54,230 nucleotides of DNA from a virus, in IMG/VR virus record IMGVR_UViG_3300023179_000138, positions 1 through 54,230 of that record; one strand, written 5' to 3'. The notes under the pieces were generated by a model. The model was not told the DNA's origin. It made no database searches and saw only the letters and a program-made list of their open reading frames with translations. A program made the position numbers and the translations under genes. The first letter of the stretch is position 1, and every line of letters starts with the position of its first letter. Below are positions 10,225 through 19,188 of the stretch, piece after piece.

Positions 10225-10631
10225 CACCAGCTCCTATATTTGGCAGTCTTCTTCGCTATTTTCTCAGGTTGCGATACAAACTGCTTACCCTCAGCCTTGC
10301 CTTCTCGTTTAGCGCGACTGGTCGCCGCATATTCAGCAGACGACAGAGACTGGATTGCTTTCTTTGGCAGATACCGCTCGCCGGTGGCTTCAGAGCCCTG
10401 CGTCGACGGTTTGCCGGACTTGGTGCCCCAATCCTGCTTGGACCATTGAGACAGGCTGTTGTCGGCCTTCTTAGGGCCTTTGTAACCGCCACCAGATGAT
10501 TTGTACTTCTGGGTGGCTAGTTGGGCCTTACGAGCACTCCATTGCCCCGGGGATCCCCCTTTGCCAGAAGCTTTAACGGAAGCAACGATGCGCTTCCATT
10601 TGCCCGGGTTGGTTTTTTCTGCTGTGCTCAT
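10224..10631 (-). CDS. Small basic protein of the DUF5872 type, 135 aa
   Basis: The sequence is strongly basic and contains the segments GKGGSPGQWSARKAQLA, GGGYKGPKKADNSLSQW and AKREGKAEGKQFVSQP. These match a recurrent phage and large-virus family that I recall as DUF5872, whose role is unknown. The length is normal for that family. A GGTGAG ribosome-binding site precedes the ATG. The gene directly follows the endolysin and overlaps the adaptor gene. It could bind nucleic acid or be packaged in the virion. Confidence 0.75.
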   Translation of the reverse strand: MSTAEKTNPGKWKRIVASVKASGKGGSPGQWSARKAQLATQKYKSSGGGYKGPKKADNSLSQWSKQDWGTKSGKPSTQGSEATGERYLPKKAIQSLSSAEYAATSRAKREGKAEGKQFVSQPEKIAKKTAKYRSW

Positions 10632-10634
10632 GGC

Positions 10635-11069
10635 TCACCTATAAGGTCGCGTTCCCGATCGGTCAATAACCAATGCCTGCTTTCTCGGCGCTACTGTCGG
10701 GCTGTTAGGAATGCTGATATGCACCCATGAATCAAACTCTTTGATGAGTTGGTCGTATTTAATGTCGCTGCCAATAATCGACAGCATCAAGTCATCCGGC
10801 GACAATCCAACCGCTCTGATGTCTGCGGCACAACCAAGCATGTGCTGACTGTTCTTTGAACCACCGATTGCCGAATTGATATTCGGAGAGCGGTATCCAG
10901 AGGTCACAACAATCGGCTTGTTAACTTCAGATCTCACCTGCTCTAACAACATTGCCAACCTCTTCAGATTGGCAATTTCCTTCTCTTCTGGATTGTTGGG
11001 CCATCCTCGACGAGCCGCATACTCAGACTGCGTCATCTCTTCCAGAGTGAAGTGCGGAGATAGGTTCAT
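10635..11069 (-). CDS. Endolysin, M15-family peptidase (D-Ala-D-Ala type), 144 aa
   Basis: The M15A signature is visible: GYRSPNINSAIGGSKNSQH with His76, then GCAAD with Asp83 and WVHIS with His117. These form the expected zinc triad. The enzyme should cut peptide cross-links of murein at lysis. It has no signal peptide or membrane anchor, so release through the upstream holin is expected. Its ATG overlaps the holin stop (ATGA). The length is normal for a globular phage M15 lysin without a wall-binding domain. Confidence 0.85.
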   Translation of the reverse strand: MNLSPHFTLEEMTQSEYAARRGWPNNPEEKEIANLKRLAMLLEQVRSEVNKPIVVTSGYRSPNINSAIGGSKNSQHMLGCAADIRAVGLSPDDLMLSIIGSDIKYDQLIKEFDSWVHISIPNSPTVAPRKQALVIDRSGTRPYR

Positions 11070-11431
11070 TTTTTCCTTGAGTAGAACAGTGTGCGATCGC
11101 CAAACAGGTAGAACCCAATTGCAGCAGCAAAGTTGTCAACAGCAGGATTTGAGACATTAGACATGGTCATGTATGCCCAAGTCCCAAGAACAAGAATTGC
11201 TACAGACGGACGCATCAAGCGGACAACTGCCTCAACCCACGGATAGGATGGGTTAGCGCCGCCAGCGTCATTCATTGCCTTGAACATCTCAAGGTCAATT
11301 TCCTTCATCTTGGCATACTGCTCAATGGTTGCAGGTTTGAACTGGTCGGGCGCAACAAAACGGTTAATAAGAGACTTACCCAAATCAACTGCCAAAGGCC
11401 CAAGGGCCGCGAGGATAGTTATTGGATCCAT
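11066..11431 (-). CDS. Holin, GTA-type 3TM family, 121 aa
   Basis: Three hydrophobic segments are visible: ITILAALGPLAVDLG near the N-terminus, MRPSVAILVLGTWAYM around residues 80-95, and FAAAIGFYLFGDR near the C-terminus. They are separated by a polar stretch (EMFKAMNDAGG..SYPWVEAVVRLMRP) typical of the three-transmembrane holins first described in gene transfer agents. It should open the inner membrane for the adjacent M15 endolysin. The start overlaps the upstream stop (TAATG). Confidence 0.8.
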   Translation of the reverse strand: MDPITILAALGPLAVDLGKSLINRFVAPDQFKPATIEQYAKMKEIDLEMFKAMNDAGGANPSYPWVEAVVRLMRPSVAILVLGTWAYMTMSNVSNPAVDNFAAAIGFYLFGDRTLFYSRKK

Positions 11432-11652
11432 TATTTGTCCACCTTCCCATCTAGTCTGTCAAAAATCTTGGCCAGCATTACTTTGATGTCCGCGATGTCG
11501 TCGCGGTAGTCGTCTTTGGTGACGTAAATCAAGGGCAGCTCAGAGAGCTTGTCTTCCACTCTTATGATGGACTTGGAGAGGCTGTTAATCATCCAGCCAC
11601 CAAAGAATCCACAAGCACCCACAAGAATGTTGATCAGGCTCTGAGCATCCAT
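11431..11652 (-). CDS. Small membrane-anchored protein with coiled-coil tail, 73 aa
   Basis: One N-terminal hydrophobic segment (LINILVGACGFFGGWMI) is followed by a charged helix (KDDYRDDIADIKVMLAKIFDRLDGK). It sits directly before the holin and endolysin, so it is probably an accessory lysis protein such as a second holin, an antiholin or an inner-membrane spanin-like protein. I placed the start at the ATG at 11652. A TTG nine bases upstream is an alternative. No cysteine lipobox or nested Rz1-like frame was noticed. Confidence 0.6.
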   Translation of the reverse strand: MDAQSLINILVGACGFFGGWMINSLSKSIIRVEDKLSELPLIYVTKDDYRDDIADIKVMLAKIFDRLDGKVDK

Positions 11653-11653
11653 T

Positions 11654-11827
11654 TCAGTCAAATCCTCGGAGTGTTTTCGCTAGTCTGGCGCGTTGCCCAA
11701 GTTTACCCGGAGCTTTCGCCGCCTTGTTCAGAATCTTCGCGGGAATCTTCTTATCAGTGGCAACACCCAGTTGCTTCTTCAGTGCACCGGGTTTGCTGAT
11801 TGCTTCTTGGATCCATTTCTTGGACAT
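11654..11827 (-). CDS. Small basic conserved-looking protein, 57 aa
   Basis: The ORF is MSKKWIQEAISKPGALKKQL with a basic continuation rich in Lys and Ala, ending at a TGA just before the next gene. Very similar short basic proteins (K/W start, PGALxKxLG, IPAK) recur in many phage genomes as hypothetical proteins. The start follows an AGGGG motif. The product has no membrane segment. Its charge suggests binding to DNA, RNA or the capsid. It opens the lysis cassette. Confidence 0.6.
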   Translation of the reverse strand: MSKKWIQEAISKPGALKKQLGVATDKKIPAKILNKAAKAPGKLGQRARLAKTLRGFD

Positions 11828-11835
11828 GGTTACCC

Positions 11836-13794
11836 CTAGAACATAAAAAAGAAGTTGCCGGTGTTTGCTGCACCCGGCGTGTAGACAATGATGATTGCAC
11901 CTTGCGAGCCACTGCTACCTGCGCGGTTTGTTCCGGCTACGTTTACTCCACCACCGCCGCCACCAGCGCCATAAATACCACCAGTAGAAGTTGCCAACGC
12001 CGGACCGCCACCACCCCCGCCGCCGCCAGAACCAATACCTAAAACATCAATACCATTACCACCCGTAATAGTAATTGTTGTGGCTACACCACCACCACCA
12101 CCACCCCCAACGGCTCCGCTTACTTCACTAATACCGCCGCCCGCGCCAGAAGAGTTGTTGCCACCAGTACCGCCGGTAGCAGAAGACCCATTACCACCAG
12201 CCGTTCCTCCACCATTACCACCACCACCACCGCCAGACGCATTGGCGTTAATTGCGTTTGCAAAACCTATCCCGCCATTAGCCCCAGCGCCATTTGGGCC
12301 CGCTGCACCGCCACCGCCTCCGGCACCAACACCTTGTGTAGTTGTGGTTGTTGAGCCAACGCCACCAGCACCACCGTTAAACGTTGAGCCAGTTCCAGCA
12401 GTGCCGCCGGTAGATGTAGGTGTGGTAGTAGCTTGCCCACCGCCGCCACCACCAGCAGTCGATGCCCCTGAATTCCATGAAGTAGTGCCGCCAGCAGTAC
12501 CATCTGAACCGCCAGAACCACCTCCACCAGCAGTGCCAGCCTGATAAGTGATTGAGCCACTCAGGGTTTGATTGATGAGTTTTGTGTAACCCGCACCGCC
12601 ACCGCCCCCACCGCCAGCACGGTTAACTCCAGAAACACGACCACCGCCACCACCGCCACCACCACCAATTATGTGAATAGTGTTAGAAGAATTGTTCCAA
12701 TCAGTAGGGACAGTCCACGAAGTAGAAGATGTAGAAGTAAGAACCACCACAGCGTTATTTGCACGCTGCGTGGTAAACATTGCATAACCGCTATTTGGCG
12801 CTGTCGTATTGATGACAGAGTTAGCACCGATGTACCAAGTATCTGAAATTGGACTGCCAACAGCATCACGCACGTTTAGGTAATCAATGCCTGTTAGGTA
12901 TCCACCACCAGCTTTAGCCAACGTATATGGAGTTCCTGCAGTATCACTATTAAGCGTTACTACGTTTCCAGAGGTTCCAGTGATAGACCATGTGGTAACT
13001 GTAGTAGTAGTACTAGCAGCAAAAGTAATGGTATGCGCTACGGTTTTGGTGCTTGCTAGTTCGCTAAATGTATTTCCAATACCGGCACCAGTAATTGTTG
13101 TTGTTGAGGTGCTGGTGTTACCACCGATGGTCAGTTTGTTGTAACTAAGACCACCGCCTGTAAAACTTCTGGCGGTTGTTGTGTTGTTACTAAGAACGAT
13201 GTTTGCTGTATCTTTGTTAAACGTTAGATTAGTGGTGGTTGTTAATTGCCATATAACGCCCGTGCCAGTTATAGTCCAAGTACCAGAACCCATAGTGAGA
13301 GTTCTGGTATTACTGTTGCTTGCCGAAAATATCGAGCAAGTAATGTTTTGATTATTTGCAGTTAAAGTGCCTTGTGTAAGCGTTAGGGTTCCACTTGATA
13401 CAAATTCGTCACCAATAGTTACCGTAATGCCAGAACCACTAACAGTTACCGAGCCAAAAGTTTTTCCCGCACTAGTAATTGTTCCTGTAGCGTTAACAGT
13501 TAATGTGCCGCTATAAGTAAAAGTCATACCGGCAACTAATGCCACGCTGCCCGATACAGTAATTGCGGCCGTTCCTGCCAGAGTTCCTGTGAACCCAGTG
13601 CAAGTAATACTCTTGGCGCCGGTATTGCCAGCAGAGATTGTTACGATGTTTGCGCCGGAGTTTGCGTCAAAAAACACATCATCTGCAGACGTTGGAATAG
13701 CCTGACCACCGGTACCGTTAGACGTAAGCGCCCACTTAGTACCGGCAGTACCGTCCCAAGCAGCAGCTCCACCAACCCAATAACGGTTAGCCAT
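11836..13794 (-). CDS. Glycine-rich tail fibre / adhesin, 652 aa
   Basis: The protein opens with ANRYWVGGAAAWDG and a DDVFFDANSGA segment, followed by Thr/Ser-rich repeats suggestive of a beta-helix. From about residue 370 it contains many runs of six to nine glycines separated by short loops, the pattern of the polyglycine glycine-rich domains in T4-group adhesins. It ends in a hydrophobic strand (GAIIIVYTPGA). It should form the receptor-binding tip of a fibre. The ATG overlaps the stop of the upstream 64-aa gene (TAATG). Confidence 0.8.
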   Translation of the reverse strand: MANRYWVGGAAAWDGTAGTKWALTSNGTGGQAIPTSADDVFFDANSGANIVTISAGNTGAKSITCTGFTGTLAGTAAITVSGSVALVAGMTFTYSGTLTVNATGTITSAGKTFGSVTVSGSGITVTIGDEFVSSGTLTLTQGTLTANNQNITCSIFSASNSNTRTLTMGSGTWTITGTGVIWQLTTTTNLTFNKDTANIVLSNNTTTARSFTGGGLSYNKLTIGGNTSTSTTTITGAGIGNTFSELASTKTVAHTITFAASTTTTVTTWSITGTSGNVVTLNSDTAGTPYTLAKAGGGYLTGIDYLNVRDAVGSPISDTWYIGANSVINTTAPNSGYAMFTTQRANNAVVVLTSTSSTSWTVPTDWNNSSNTIHIIGGGGGGGGGRVSGVNRAGGGGGGGAGYTKLINQTLSGSITYQAGTAGGGGSGGSDGTAGGTTSWNSGASTAGGGGGGQATTTPTSTGGTAGTGSTFNGGAGGVGSTTTTTQGVGAGGGGGAAGPNGAGANGGIGFANAINANASGGGGGGNGGGTAGGNGSSATGGTGGNNSSGAGGGISEVSGAVGGGGGGGVATTITITGGNGIDVLGIGSGGGGGGGGPALATSTGGIYGAGGGGGGVNVAGTNRAGSSGSQGAIIIVYTPGAANTGNFFFMF

Positions 13795-13988
13795 TACGCC
13801 CCCGGATTAGCCATGTATTCACGCCACTTGGCGTATTGCTCTTGCTGGCGCTGCTCAATAACTTCAGGCGTGAGTGCGTCCCACTCTTCTTGAGTCATTT
13901 CCCAAGTGTCCATGTAGACGTACTCGTTATCACGCACTGTCCAAGCAAAACGGACAATAGGCTGTGGATTAGAATTAATGAGTTCCAT
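13794..13988 (-). CDS. Small acidic protein between fibre genes, 64 aa
   Basis: I chose the ATG at 13988 because AAGGA lies just upstream. The product is acidic and rich in Trp, Glu and Gln (TQEEWDALTPEVIEQRQQEQ). It overlaps both neighbouring fibre genes at its ends. A fibre-assembly or chaperone role would fit a small non-fibrous protein wedged between two fibre genes, but I do not recognise the family. Confidence 0.65.
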   Translation of the reverse strand: MELINSNPQPIVRFAWTVRDNEYVYMDTWEMTQEEWDALTPEVIEQRQQEQYAKWREYMANPGA

Positions 13989-13996
13989 AGTTATCC

Positions 13997-14938
13997 TTAA
14001 GCAGAGGCAACGCAGCGCCACTTTGATGTAGCCGCGTTCCACACAAAACCAACATCCAAACGGTTTGTGGTAACAGTAGTAGTCGGTAGCGTCACCGTCG
14101 ATGATTCAAACGATGCACCCCATGTTATGAGTCTTGCTGCTGTGCCTACAATGTAAATCCACAGCTTCTGGCCGTTCGTAGGAGTGCCGGAAAGGTTGGT
14201 GCTGAATGACGTAATGTCTACAGCCTGAGCTGTCAAACCATACTGATCCACGTTATCCGTGTTGATGGTCGGCGTGGCGCTCGAGGTTGTCGTTGATACG
14301 CGGGGCGTGATGCGCTTGTTGGTAAGTGTTGCGGTGCCATCAATCGTCGGGAAACCACCGGTTGCGTTTGTGTTGTTGCCCAGAGCAGTTACTACACCCG
14401 CACCAGTGGTTGTAGAGGTGATTGCCGTTGCAGATCCACCACCGAGTAGCAACGCACTTGCTGCCAACACGCCTGATTGAGTCACCAGACCGCCAGAGGT
14501 GTTGACGTTGTTACCAATTGCAGTCACCACGCCAGTACCAGTAGTGGTTGTTGCGGGGGCTGCGCCGGCGCCGCCGCCTAGCACAATGGCGCTTGCGGCA
14601 AGAGCTGCAGAAGATGCCCAAGCTGAAGAGCTAGAGAAGTAGGGGATGCCACCAGAGGTACCGGCAACAGTAAGAGCCAATGTCCCGCTGGTAGTAATGG
14701 GCGACCCAGCAACCGAAATGATGCCGCCGGTGAATGTTTGAGCAACCGACGACACCGTGCCTGTAGCGCCCGCCTTCGTGGCGATTATCTGCACAACGCC
14801 GGCATTGTCCTTATAGAACAGTTTGCCATCAGTGATGTTGATGGCCAGCTCTCCATTAGCCAAATTGGCGGCCAGAGGCACATTGGTCGTTGTTGACGAG
14901 TAATAAAGCTGGATTGGTGTATAGCCATTTTGTGCCAT
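13997..14938 (-). CDS. Tail fibre protein, 313 aa
   Basis: The start is the ATG at 14938, which overlaps the stop of the preceding fibre (TAATG). The N-terminus (TPIQLYYSSTTTNVPLAANL, then ELAINITDGKLFYKD) is a common phage fibre motif. The middle is rich in Gly, Ala, Thr and Ser with a TATLTNKRI element. The C-terminal ~90 residues (QLxAQAVDITSF-like, ending RCVASA) look like a compact beta domain. It probably forms part of the host-recognition apparatus together with the two flanking fibres. Confidence 0.75.
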   Translation of the reverse strand: MAQNGYTPIQLYYSSTTTNVPLAANLANGELAINITDGKLFYKDNAGVVQIIATKAGATGTVSSVAQTFTGGIISVAGSPITTSGTLALTVAGTSGGIPYFSSSSAWASSAALAASAIVLGGGAGAAPATTTTGTGVVTAIGNNVNTSGGLVTQSGVLAASALLLGGGSATAITSTTTGAGVVTALGNNTNATGGFPTIDGTATLTNKRITPRVSTTTSSATPTINTDNVDQYGLTAQAVDITSFSTNLSGTPTNGQKLWIYIVGTAARLITWGASFESSTVTLPTTTVTTNRLDVGFVWNAATSKWRCVASA

Positions 14939-17754
14939 TAGAATGTGCCTCCTGAGACGCCGCCTGTGATGGCCCCAGTTGATGGGTTGCAAGTTATTGA
15001 AGAGTTTACCAACTGCGGAAGGTTTCCAGTAGTGGCGCTAACAAACGTCAGATAATTTGCGGCGTTTGCAGAGTTACTGGTTACAGCAATATTGGTTGCA
15101 TTTGTTGCGCTGGTTGCAGATCCAACACTAAGCGTTGATTGAGCCACATATTGCGGCGCAGAAGCTCCAGCGGTGAGCACATAATTGGTAGTGCCCAAAG
15201 CAAGGCTTGTGGTGGTGCTGGTTGCGCTCTGATATAGAAGTGAGCCCGTGGTACCACCAGAGACGTTTGTGGCCGTTGTGGCGGTTGTAGCGGAGCCGAC
15301 CGAGAGAGACGATTGGTTTGCCCACGTCGGAGAGCCAGTGCCTCCAGACAGAAGCACCTGACTGGACGTTCCGGCAGAAGAAAAGGCAAAAGCGGTACCA
15401 GTACCATATGCCACAGCCCCTGCAGTTGCCGTTGCCGTGCTATTGGTGCCACCGTTAGCAATCGGCAGAGTCCCAGAGACCCCAGCGGTCAAACTAATCT
15501 GACTCCACGCAGCAGTAGTGCCGTTGCTTGTTAGAGCGTAGTTGGCAGCACCAATAGCCAGACGGCTGTTGCTAGATGCGCCACGGACAATCAGGTCACC
15601 TTGAGTCGTCGTCGGGGCCAGCGCATCAAACCCGGCAGATGCACTTGCTTGCCCGGTGCCACCATTGGCAATTGCCACAGCGCCAGACGTAATCTGACTA
15701 CCGGAGATAGCAATCGACGTGTTGGATGCAGAGGTAATCTGTCCCTGCGCATTGACTGCAATGGTGGGCACGCTTGATGCGGTGCCATACGTTGCCGCCG
15801 ATACCCCGGTATTGGCGATGTTGAACGTGTACGCCGGGGACTCACTTAGGCCGGTGCCAGCCGAATACACAATCGGCGCACCAAACTGCTGAAACACGAT
15901 TGCAGTCGTTCCAATTGTGATTGGAAGAGGCGTCTGCTGCACCCACGATGTATTGGCCAGAGTAGCGCCAGCAGTAATCAAGAAGAAGTCACCAGCATCA
16001 ATCTGATTAACACCAGAGCCTGCGGTATTGTAGTCAGTCGCCCGGGTCAAAATGTAAGGCGTGGAAACGCTGCCTACCTGAGTAACGGTATACACACCGT
16101 TGTGGGCTTGGTTGGCCTCATTCTTGACCAAAATACGGTTGGTCAACACCACCAGAGTCCCGTCTACAGACAATGCGCCATTTGCTGTTGCTGTTAGCGT
16201 TGCGCCAACACCCGATGAGCCATTGTTGTAAGTATTTGATGGCAGCGCGGTTGCCGTGGCCAGACGGCATGCTTGGTGAAAGTTGATTCCAGCTGAAATT
16301 GAATCAACATACGTCTTGTTAACAATGTCATTGCCGGTTGACGGTGCAGTTGTGATTGTTCCGGTGGTCATGGCCACCGAAGTGAACGTGCCGGCGGCTG
16401 GAGTAGAGGCACCAATGGTGGTGTTGTTGATAGAACCACCAGACACCGATGGGGTGTTGATGGTTGGGCTAGTCAACGTTTTGTTGGTCAGCGTCTGGCT
16501 GCCTGTCAACGTAGCCACGGTGCTATCAATAGCAATCGTTACCGGGGAAGACCCGTTGTAAGACGTGCCGCTTAACCCAGTCCCAATGGTCAAAGCATTG
16601 GTGGCAGTTGCCGTGACAGTAGTTGAACCCCCAAGACTTACCGATGACCCATTGATGGTCACAGAACTATTAATAAGGGCTGAGTTTGGCAAACCAGTTA
16701 TGGTGTTGTTAGCGCCATTGATGGTCTTGTTAGTCAGCGTCTGAGATCCAGTCAAAGTCACGACGGTGCTATCAATTGCAATAGTGACCGGGGTAGACCC
16801 ATCGTAAGAAGTACCAGACAGACCAGTGCTGATGGTTAACGGGTATGACACACCCGCCGTGATAGTCGTCGATCCACCCAAACTGACCGTTGATCCGTTG
16901 ATGGTCACAGAGCTGTTGACCAACGAGGCGTTGGGAATGTTTGACAGCGAGTTTGTAGAGGCGGATATGGTCTTGTTGGTCAATGTCTGCGTGTCAGACA
17001 GGGTGACCACCACTCCGGTATCAATAGAAATGGTTCCAGAGGTGGTAATAGGTCCGCCAGACAGACCAGTTCCGGTATTTATCTGTGTGACAGTGCCCGC
17101 ACCTGCCACGCCGCTGGATGCAGAAGTAATCCGACCCTGCGCATCCACAGTAATGTTTGCTAGCGTGTAGGCGCCCGGCGTCACAGCGGTATTAGTTAGT
17201 GCAATTTGCGGGCTTCCAAAGATTCCGTCGCCGTTTGTGACCTGAATCTGCCCGCTGGTACCCAAAATTAAACGCGGGGTGAGCACTCCCGGGCCCGTAA
17301 CGGTCAAAAGACCCGTCCCAGATACCCCAGCAAGCGACAAAACGAGGCCATCAAGGGCCAAAGTTGGGTTGCCAGAGACGCCACTACCGTTAGTTACGGT
17401 CAAACCAGCGCCAGACACCGCAATAGAGCGTGAAGTAACGGTGCCAAGGGCGGTTTTGACTATCAAACCATTGCCAGCGCCCTCCAAACTGCCCGATGCG
17501 CCGCTAAGTTGCATCCGCAGATAGGACTGAGAGCCGCCATCGGTAAGGCTTAGACCAGTCCCGGTGGACATGTAACGGCTGTTGTTCAGCGTAGGCTCGT
17601 TGAACACCGTCACAAACGACTGGGTCTGGATTGGAGAGCCAGCCAAAGCCGCGGTCGTCGTCTGAACCGTCTGCCCATTCTGTACAATGGGGACAGATTC
17701 GGTGCCTTGAATCGGACCAGCTTGCGGGAGTTGAGTAATGGTTACGTTTGGCAT
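14938..17754 (-). CDS. Long tail fibre protein, 938 aa
   Basis: I chose the ATG at 17754 (MPNVTITQLPQ), one base after the stop of the upstream gene. An in-frame start further upstream would run through the Zn-motif gene. The protein is almost entirely Gly/Ser/Thr/Ala/Val and contains repeated TLTGSQTLTNKTI and INSSVTINGSxVSLGGSTT modules about 90 residues apart (plus ~16400-17000), typical of beta-rich fibre shafts. Near residue 500 it has GINFHQACRLATATALPS, a motif seen in other phage fibres. It ends in GGVSGGTF. It probably binds the host surface. Confidence 0.8.
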   Translation of the reverse strand: MPNVTITQLPQAGPIQGTESVPIVQNGQTVQTTTAALAGSPIQTQSFVTVFNEPTLNNSRYMSTGTGLSLTDGGSQSYLRMQLSGASGSLEGAGNGLIVKTALGTVTSRSIAVSGAGLTVTNGSGVSGNPTLALDGLVLSLAGVSGTGLLTVTGPGVLTPRLILGTSGQIQVTNGDGIFGSPQIALTNTAVTPGAYTLANITVDAQGRITSASSGVAGAGTVTQINTGTGLSGGPITTSGTISIDTGVVVTLSDTQTLTNKTISASTNSLSNIPNASLVNSSVTINGSTVSLGGSTTITAGVSYPLTISTGLSGTSYDGSTPVTIAIDSTVVTLTGSQTLTNKTINGANNTITGLPNSALINSSVTINGSSVSLGGSTTVTATATNALTIGTGLSGTSYNGSSPVTIAIDSTVATLTGSQTLTNKTLTSPTINTPSVSGGSINNTTIGASTPAAGTFTSVAMTTGTITTAPSTGNDIVNKTYVDSISAGINFHQACRLATATALPSNTYNNGSSGVGATLTATANGALSVDGTLVVLTNRILVKNEANQAHNGVYTVTQVGSVSTPYILTRATDYNTAGSGVNQIDAGDFFLITAGATLANTSWVQQTPLPITIGTTAIVFQQFGAPIVYSAGTGLSESPAYTFNIANTGVSAATYGTASSVPTIAVNAQGQITSASNTSIAISGSQITSGAVAIANGGTGQASASAGFDALAPTTTQGDLIVRGASSNSRLAIGAANYALTSNGTTAAWSQISLTAGVSGTLPIANGGTNSTATATAGAVAYGTGTAFAFSSAGTSSQVLLSGGTGSPTWANQSSLSVGSATTATTATNVSGGTTGSLLYQSATSTTTSLALGTTNYVLTAGASAPQYVAQSTLSVGSATSATNATNIAVTSNSANAANYLTFVSATTGNLPQLVNSSITCNPSTGAITGGVSGGTF

Positions 17755-17755
17755 G

Positions 17756-18106
17756 TCAGGGCTGTGGTTGGATGTTGATGCCGTCGAGGTTGCCGTCGTT
17801 TTCCGGCGTATTCGTGTTCTGTTCAGGCGACAAAACAGCCCCGCCATATGTACCTTGGGCTGCAAGACCGTTCGGATCTACTGCAACACTAAGGTCAGGC
17901 CGCGGGAACCGAATCGTAATCCGTTCAGTTTTTCTTGCCGGAAGCCGATACGGGTCAAACTGGTCGGCACAACCTTGGTTGCAGACCTGCAGGCCGGGGA
18001 AATTTGGATCTGAGCGCATCTCGGCGTGCGGGCGCTTCATCTTGCACCGATCGCATACCGCGATTGCTATGTCTGAGTAACCGCGGGTGTCCAAGAACTT
18101 GGGCAT
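17756..18106 (-). CDS. Zinc-binding-motif phage protein, 116 aa
   Basis: A CDRCKMKRPHAEMR..GLQVCNQGC arrangement near residues 18-47 gives four cysteines in two CxxC/CxxxC knuckles, followed by a basic PARKTERITIRFPRPD segment and a polar tail. Similar proteins occur next to adaptor genes in phages but have no proven role. A GAGGTGATCC ribosome-binding site precedes the ATG. It could be a small virion stabiliser or nucleic-acid-binding protein. Confidence 0.7.
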   Translation of the reverse strand: MPKFLDTRGYSDIAIAVCDRCKMKRPHAEMRSDPNFPGLQVCNQGCADQFDPYRLPARKTERITIRFPRPDLSVAVDPNGLAAQGTYGGAVLSPEQNTNTPENDGNLDGINIQPQP

Positions 18107-18109
18107 GGA

Positions 18110-19180
18110 TCACCTCGAGTAGACGCTGATATTCGGTGCGAAGTAAATAGGCGACTTGTCCCGCTCTTCCTGCTCGGCCATGTTCAGATACTTCTCGGCC
18201 TGAGCTTCAAGATACTGCGTGCGTCCAATATCAACACCCGGCAGCTCTAGGCTCATCTGGTGAGCCAGCATGCTGACCACCGCCAGATACCACCGCTGCG
18301 GGATTTCCAGCTCACCGTACAGGTCGCCCACGTCCATGATTTGGCGCGAGTACCAGATGGTCATCTGGACAAACGGATCCGAAGGCACCGGCCACAGGTA
18401 AATCTTGGGCTGGGGAATCGTGCGGTCAAACCAGAACTGGAACGGCTGGTTGGCCGTGAAGTTCTTGTTGGGCAGGTTGGTGTAGTCATCACGATTCAGG
18501 CGAGCCATCGTGATCTCAGTGCTGTTGTTACCGAAGTACAGCTCGCGGACATTCAGCGTATTACCGCCAGTCTCGCGCATGCGGTAGTACTGGACAGTCT
18601 GGCCGGGCTCAATGTCATACCAGAGCCACTGGTTGTTCACCCATACCGTCTCACCCGGGGCATTCAACGTGCTCCAAGTGACGCCATCGGTGGAGTACTC
18701 AAACACCACATTGAACGTGCCAGAGACGTTAGGCAGGACACCAATCGAGCCAATGTAGACCGCGTTGTTGGTGCCAAAGTCAACACCGATATAGCCATTG
18801 ATGGCGGACTGGGTACAGGCCGTGTTGATGTTGCCATCAAAGGCGTTCTGGGCGATGCCAGACGACGCCAGATAGCCTGCAGAAGTAGGCGGGGTAGGGC
18901 GGTTCATCCGGCGATACAGAGCATTCAGCACGTCTACAGCGCCCAGCGGCAGCTCATAGACATACTGGTCAGCCTTCAGGCCAAAGACCTTCTTGTCGAT
19001 TGCCCAGTACTGGATGCCGATGTTGATGAGGTTGGACATCAAAAAGAACAGCGACTCACGCGAAGCAATGAGTTGTTCCGATGTCAGCTCTTCAGCAAGC
19101 TTCCCGCAACGACGCGCACCATGGTCAATCAATGATTGAACGGTGACAACAGTTGTGCCGACTGTTCCCGAGTAAGCCAT
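18110..19180 (-). CDS. Head-tail adaptor-like protein with inserted discoidin-like domain, 356 aa
   Basis: The N-terminal helical part (LIDHGARRCGKLAEELTSEQ, WAIDKKVFGL near residues 59-68) and the C-terminal part (YLWPVPSDPF, LPGVDIGRTQYLEAQAEKYL) resemble P22 gp4-like adaptors. Residues ~97-219 interrupt this with NAFDGNINTACTQSAINGYI and FNVVFEYSTDGVTWSTLN. That is the pattern of F5/8 type C (discoidin) carbohydrate-binding modules. The adaptor should join portal to nozzle, and the inserted domain would decorate the neck or bind glycans. GAGGTGAGAG precedes the ATG. Both assignments rest on motif reading. Confidence 0.7.
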   Translation of the reverse strand: MAYSGTVGTTVVTVQSLIDHGARRCGKLAEELTSEQLIASRESLFFLMSNLINIGIQYWAIDKKVFGLKADQYVYELPLGAVDVLNALYRRMNRPTPPTSAGYLASSGIAQNAFDGNINTACTQSAINGYIGVDFGTNNAVYIGSIGVLPNVSGTFNVVFEYSTDGVTWSTLNAPGETVWVNNQWLWYDIEPGQTVQYYRMRETGGNTLNVRELYFGNNSTEITMARLNRDDYTNLPNKNFTANQPFQFWFDRTIPQPKIYLWPVPSDPFVQMTIWYSRQIMDVGDLYGELEIPQRWYLAVVSMLAHQMSLELPGVDIGRTQYLEAQAEKYLNMAEQEERDKSPIYFAPNISVYSR

Positions 19181-19188
19181 CTCTCACC

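Noticed and set aside
9610-10449. 279-codon plus-strand frame
   Set aside because: It is antisense to the adaptor and the DUF5872-like gene. No ribosome-binding site or domain was seen.
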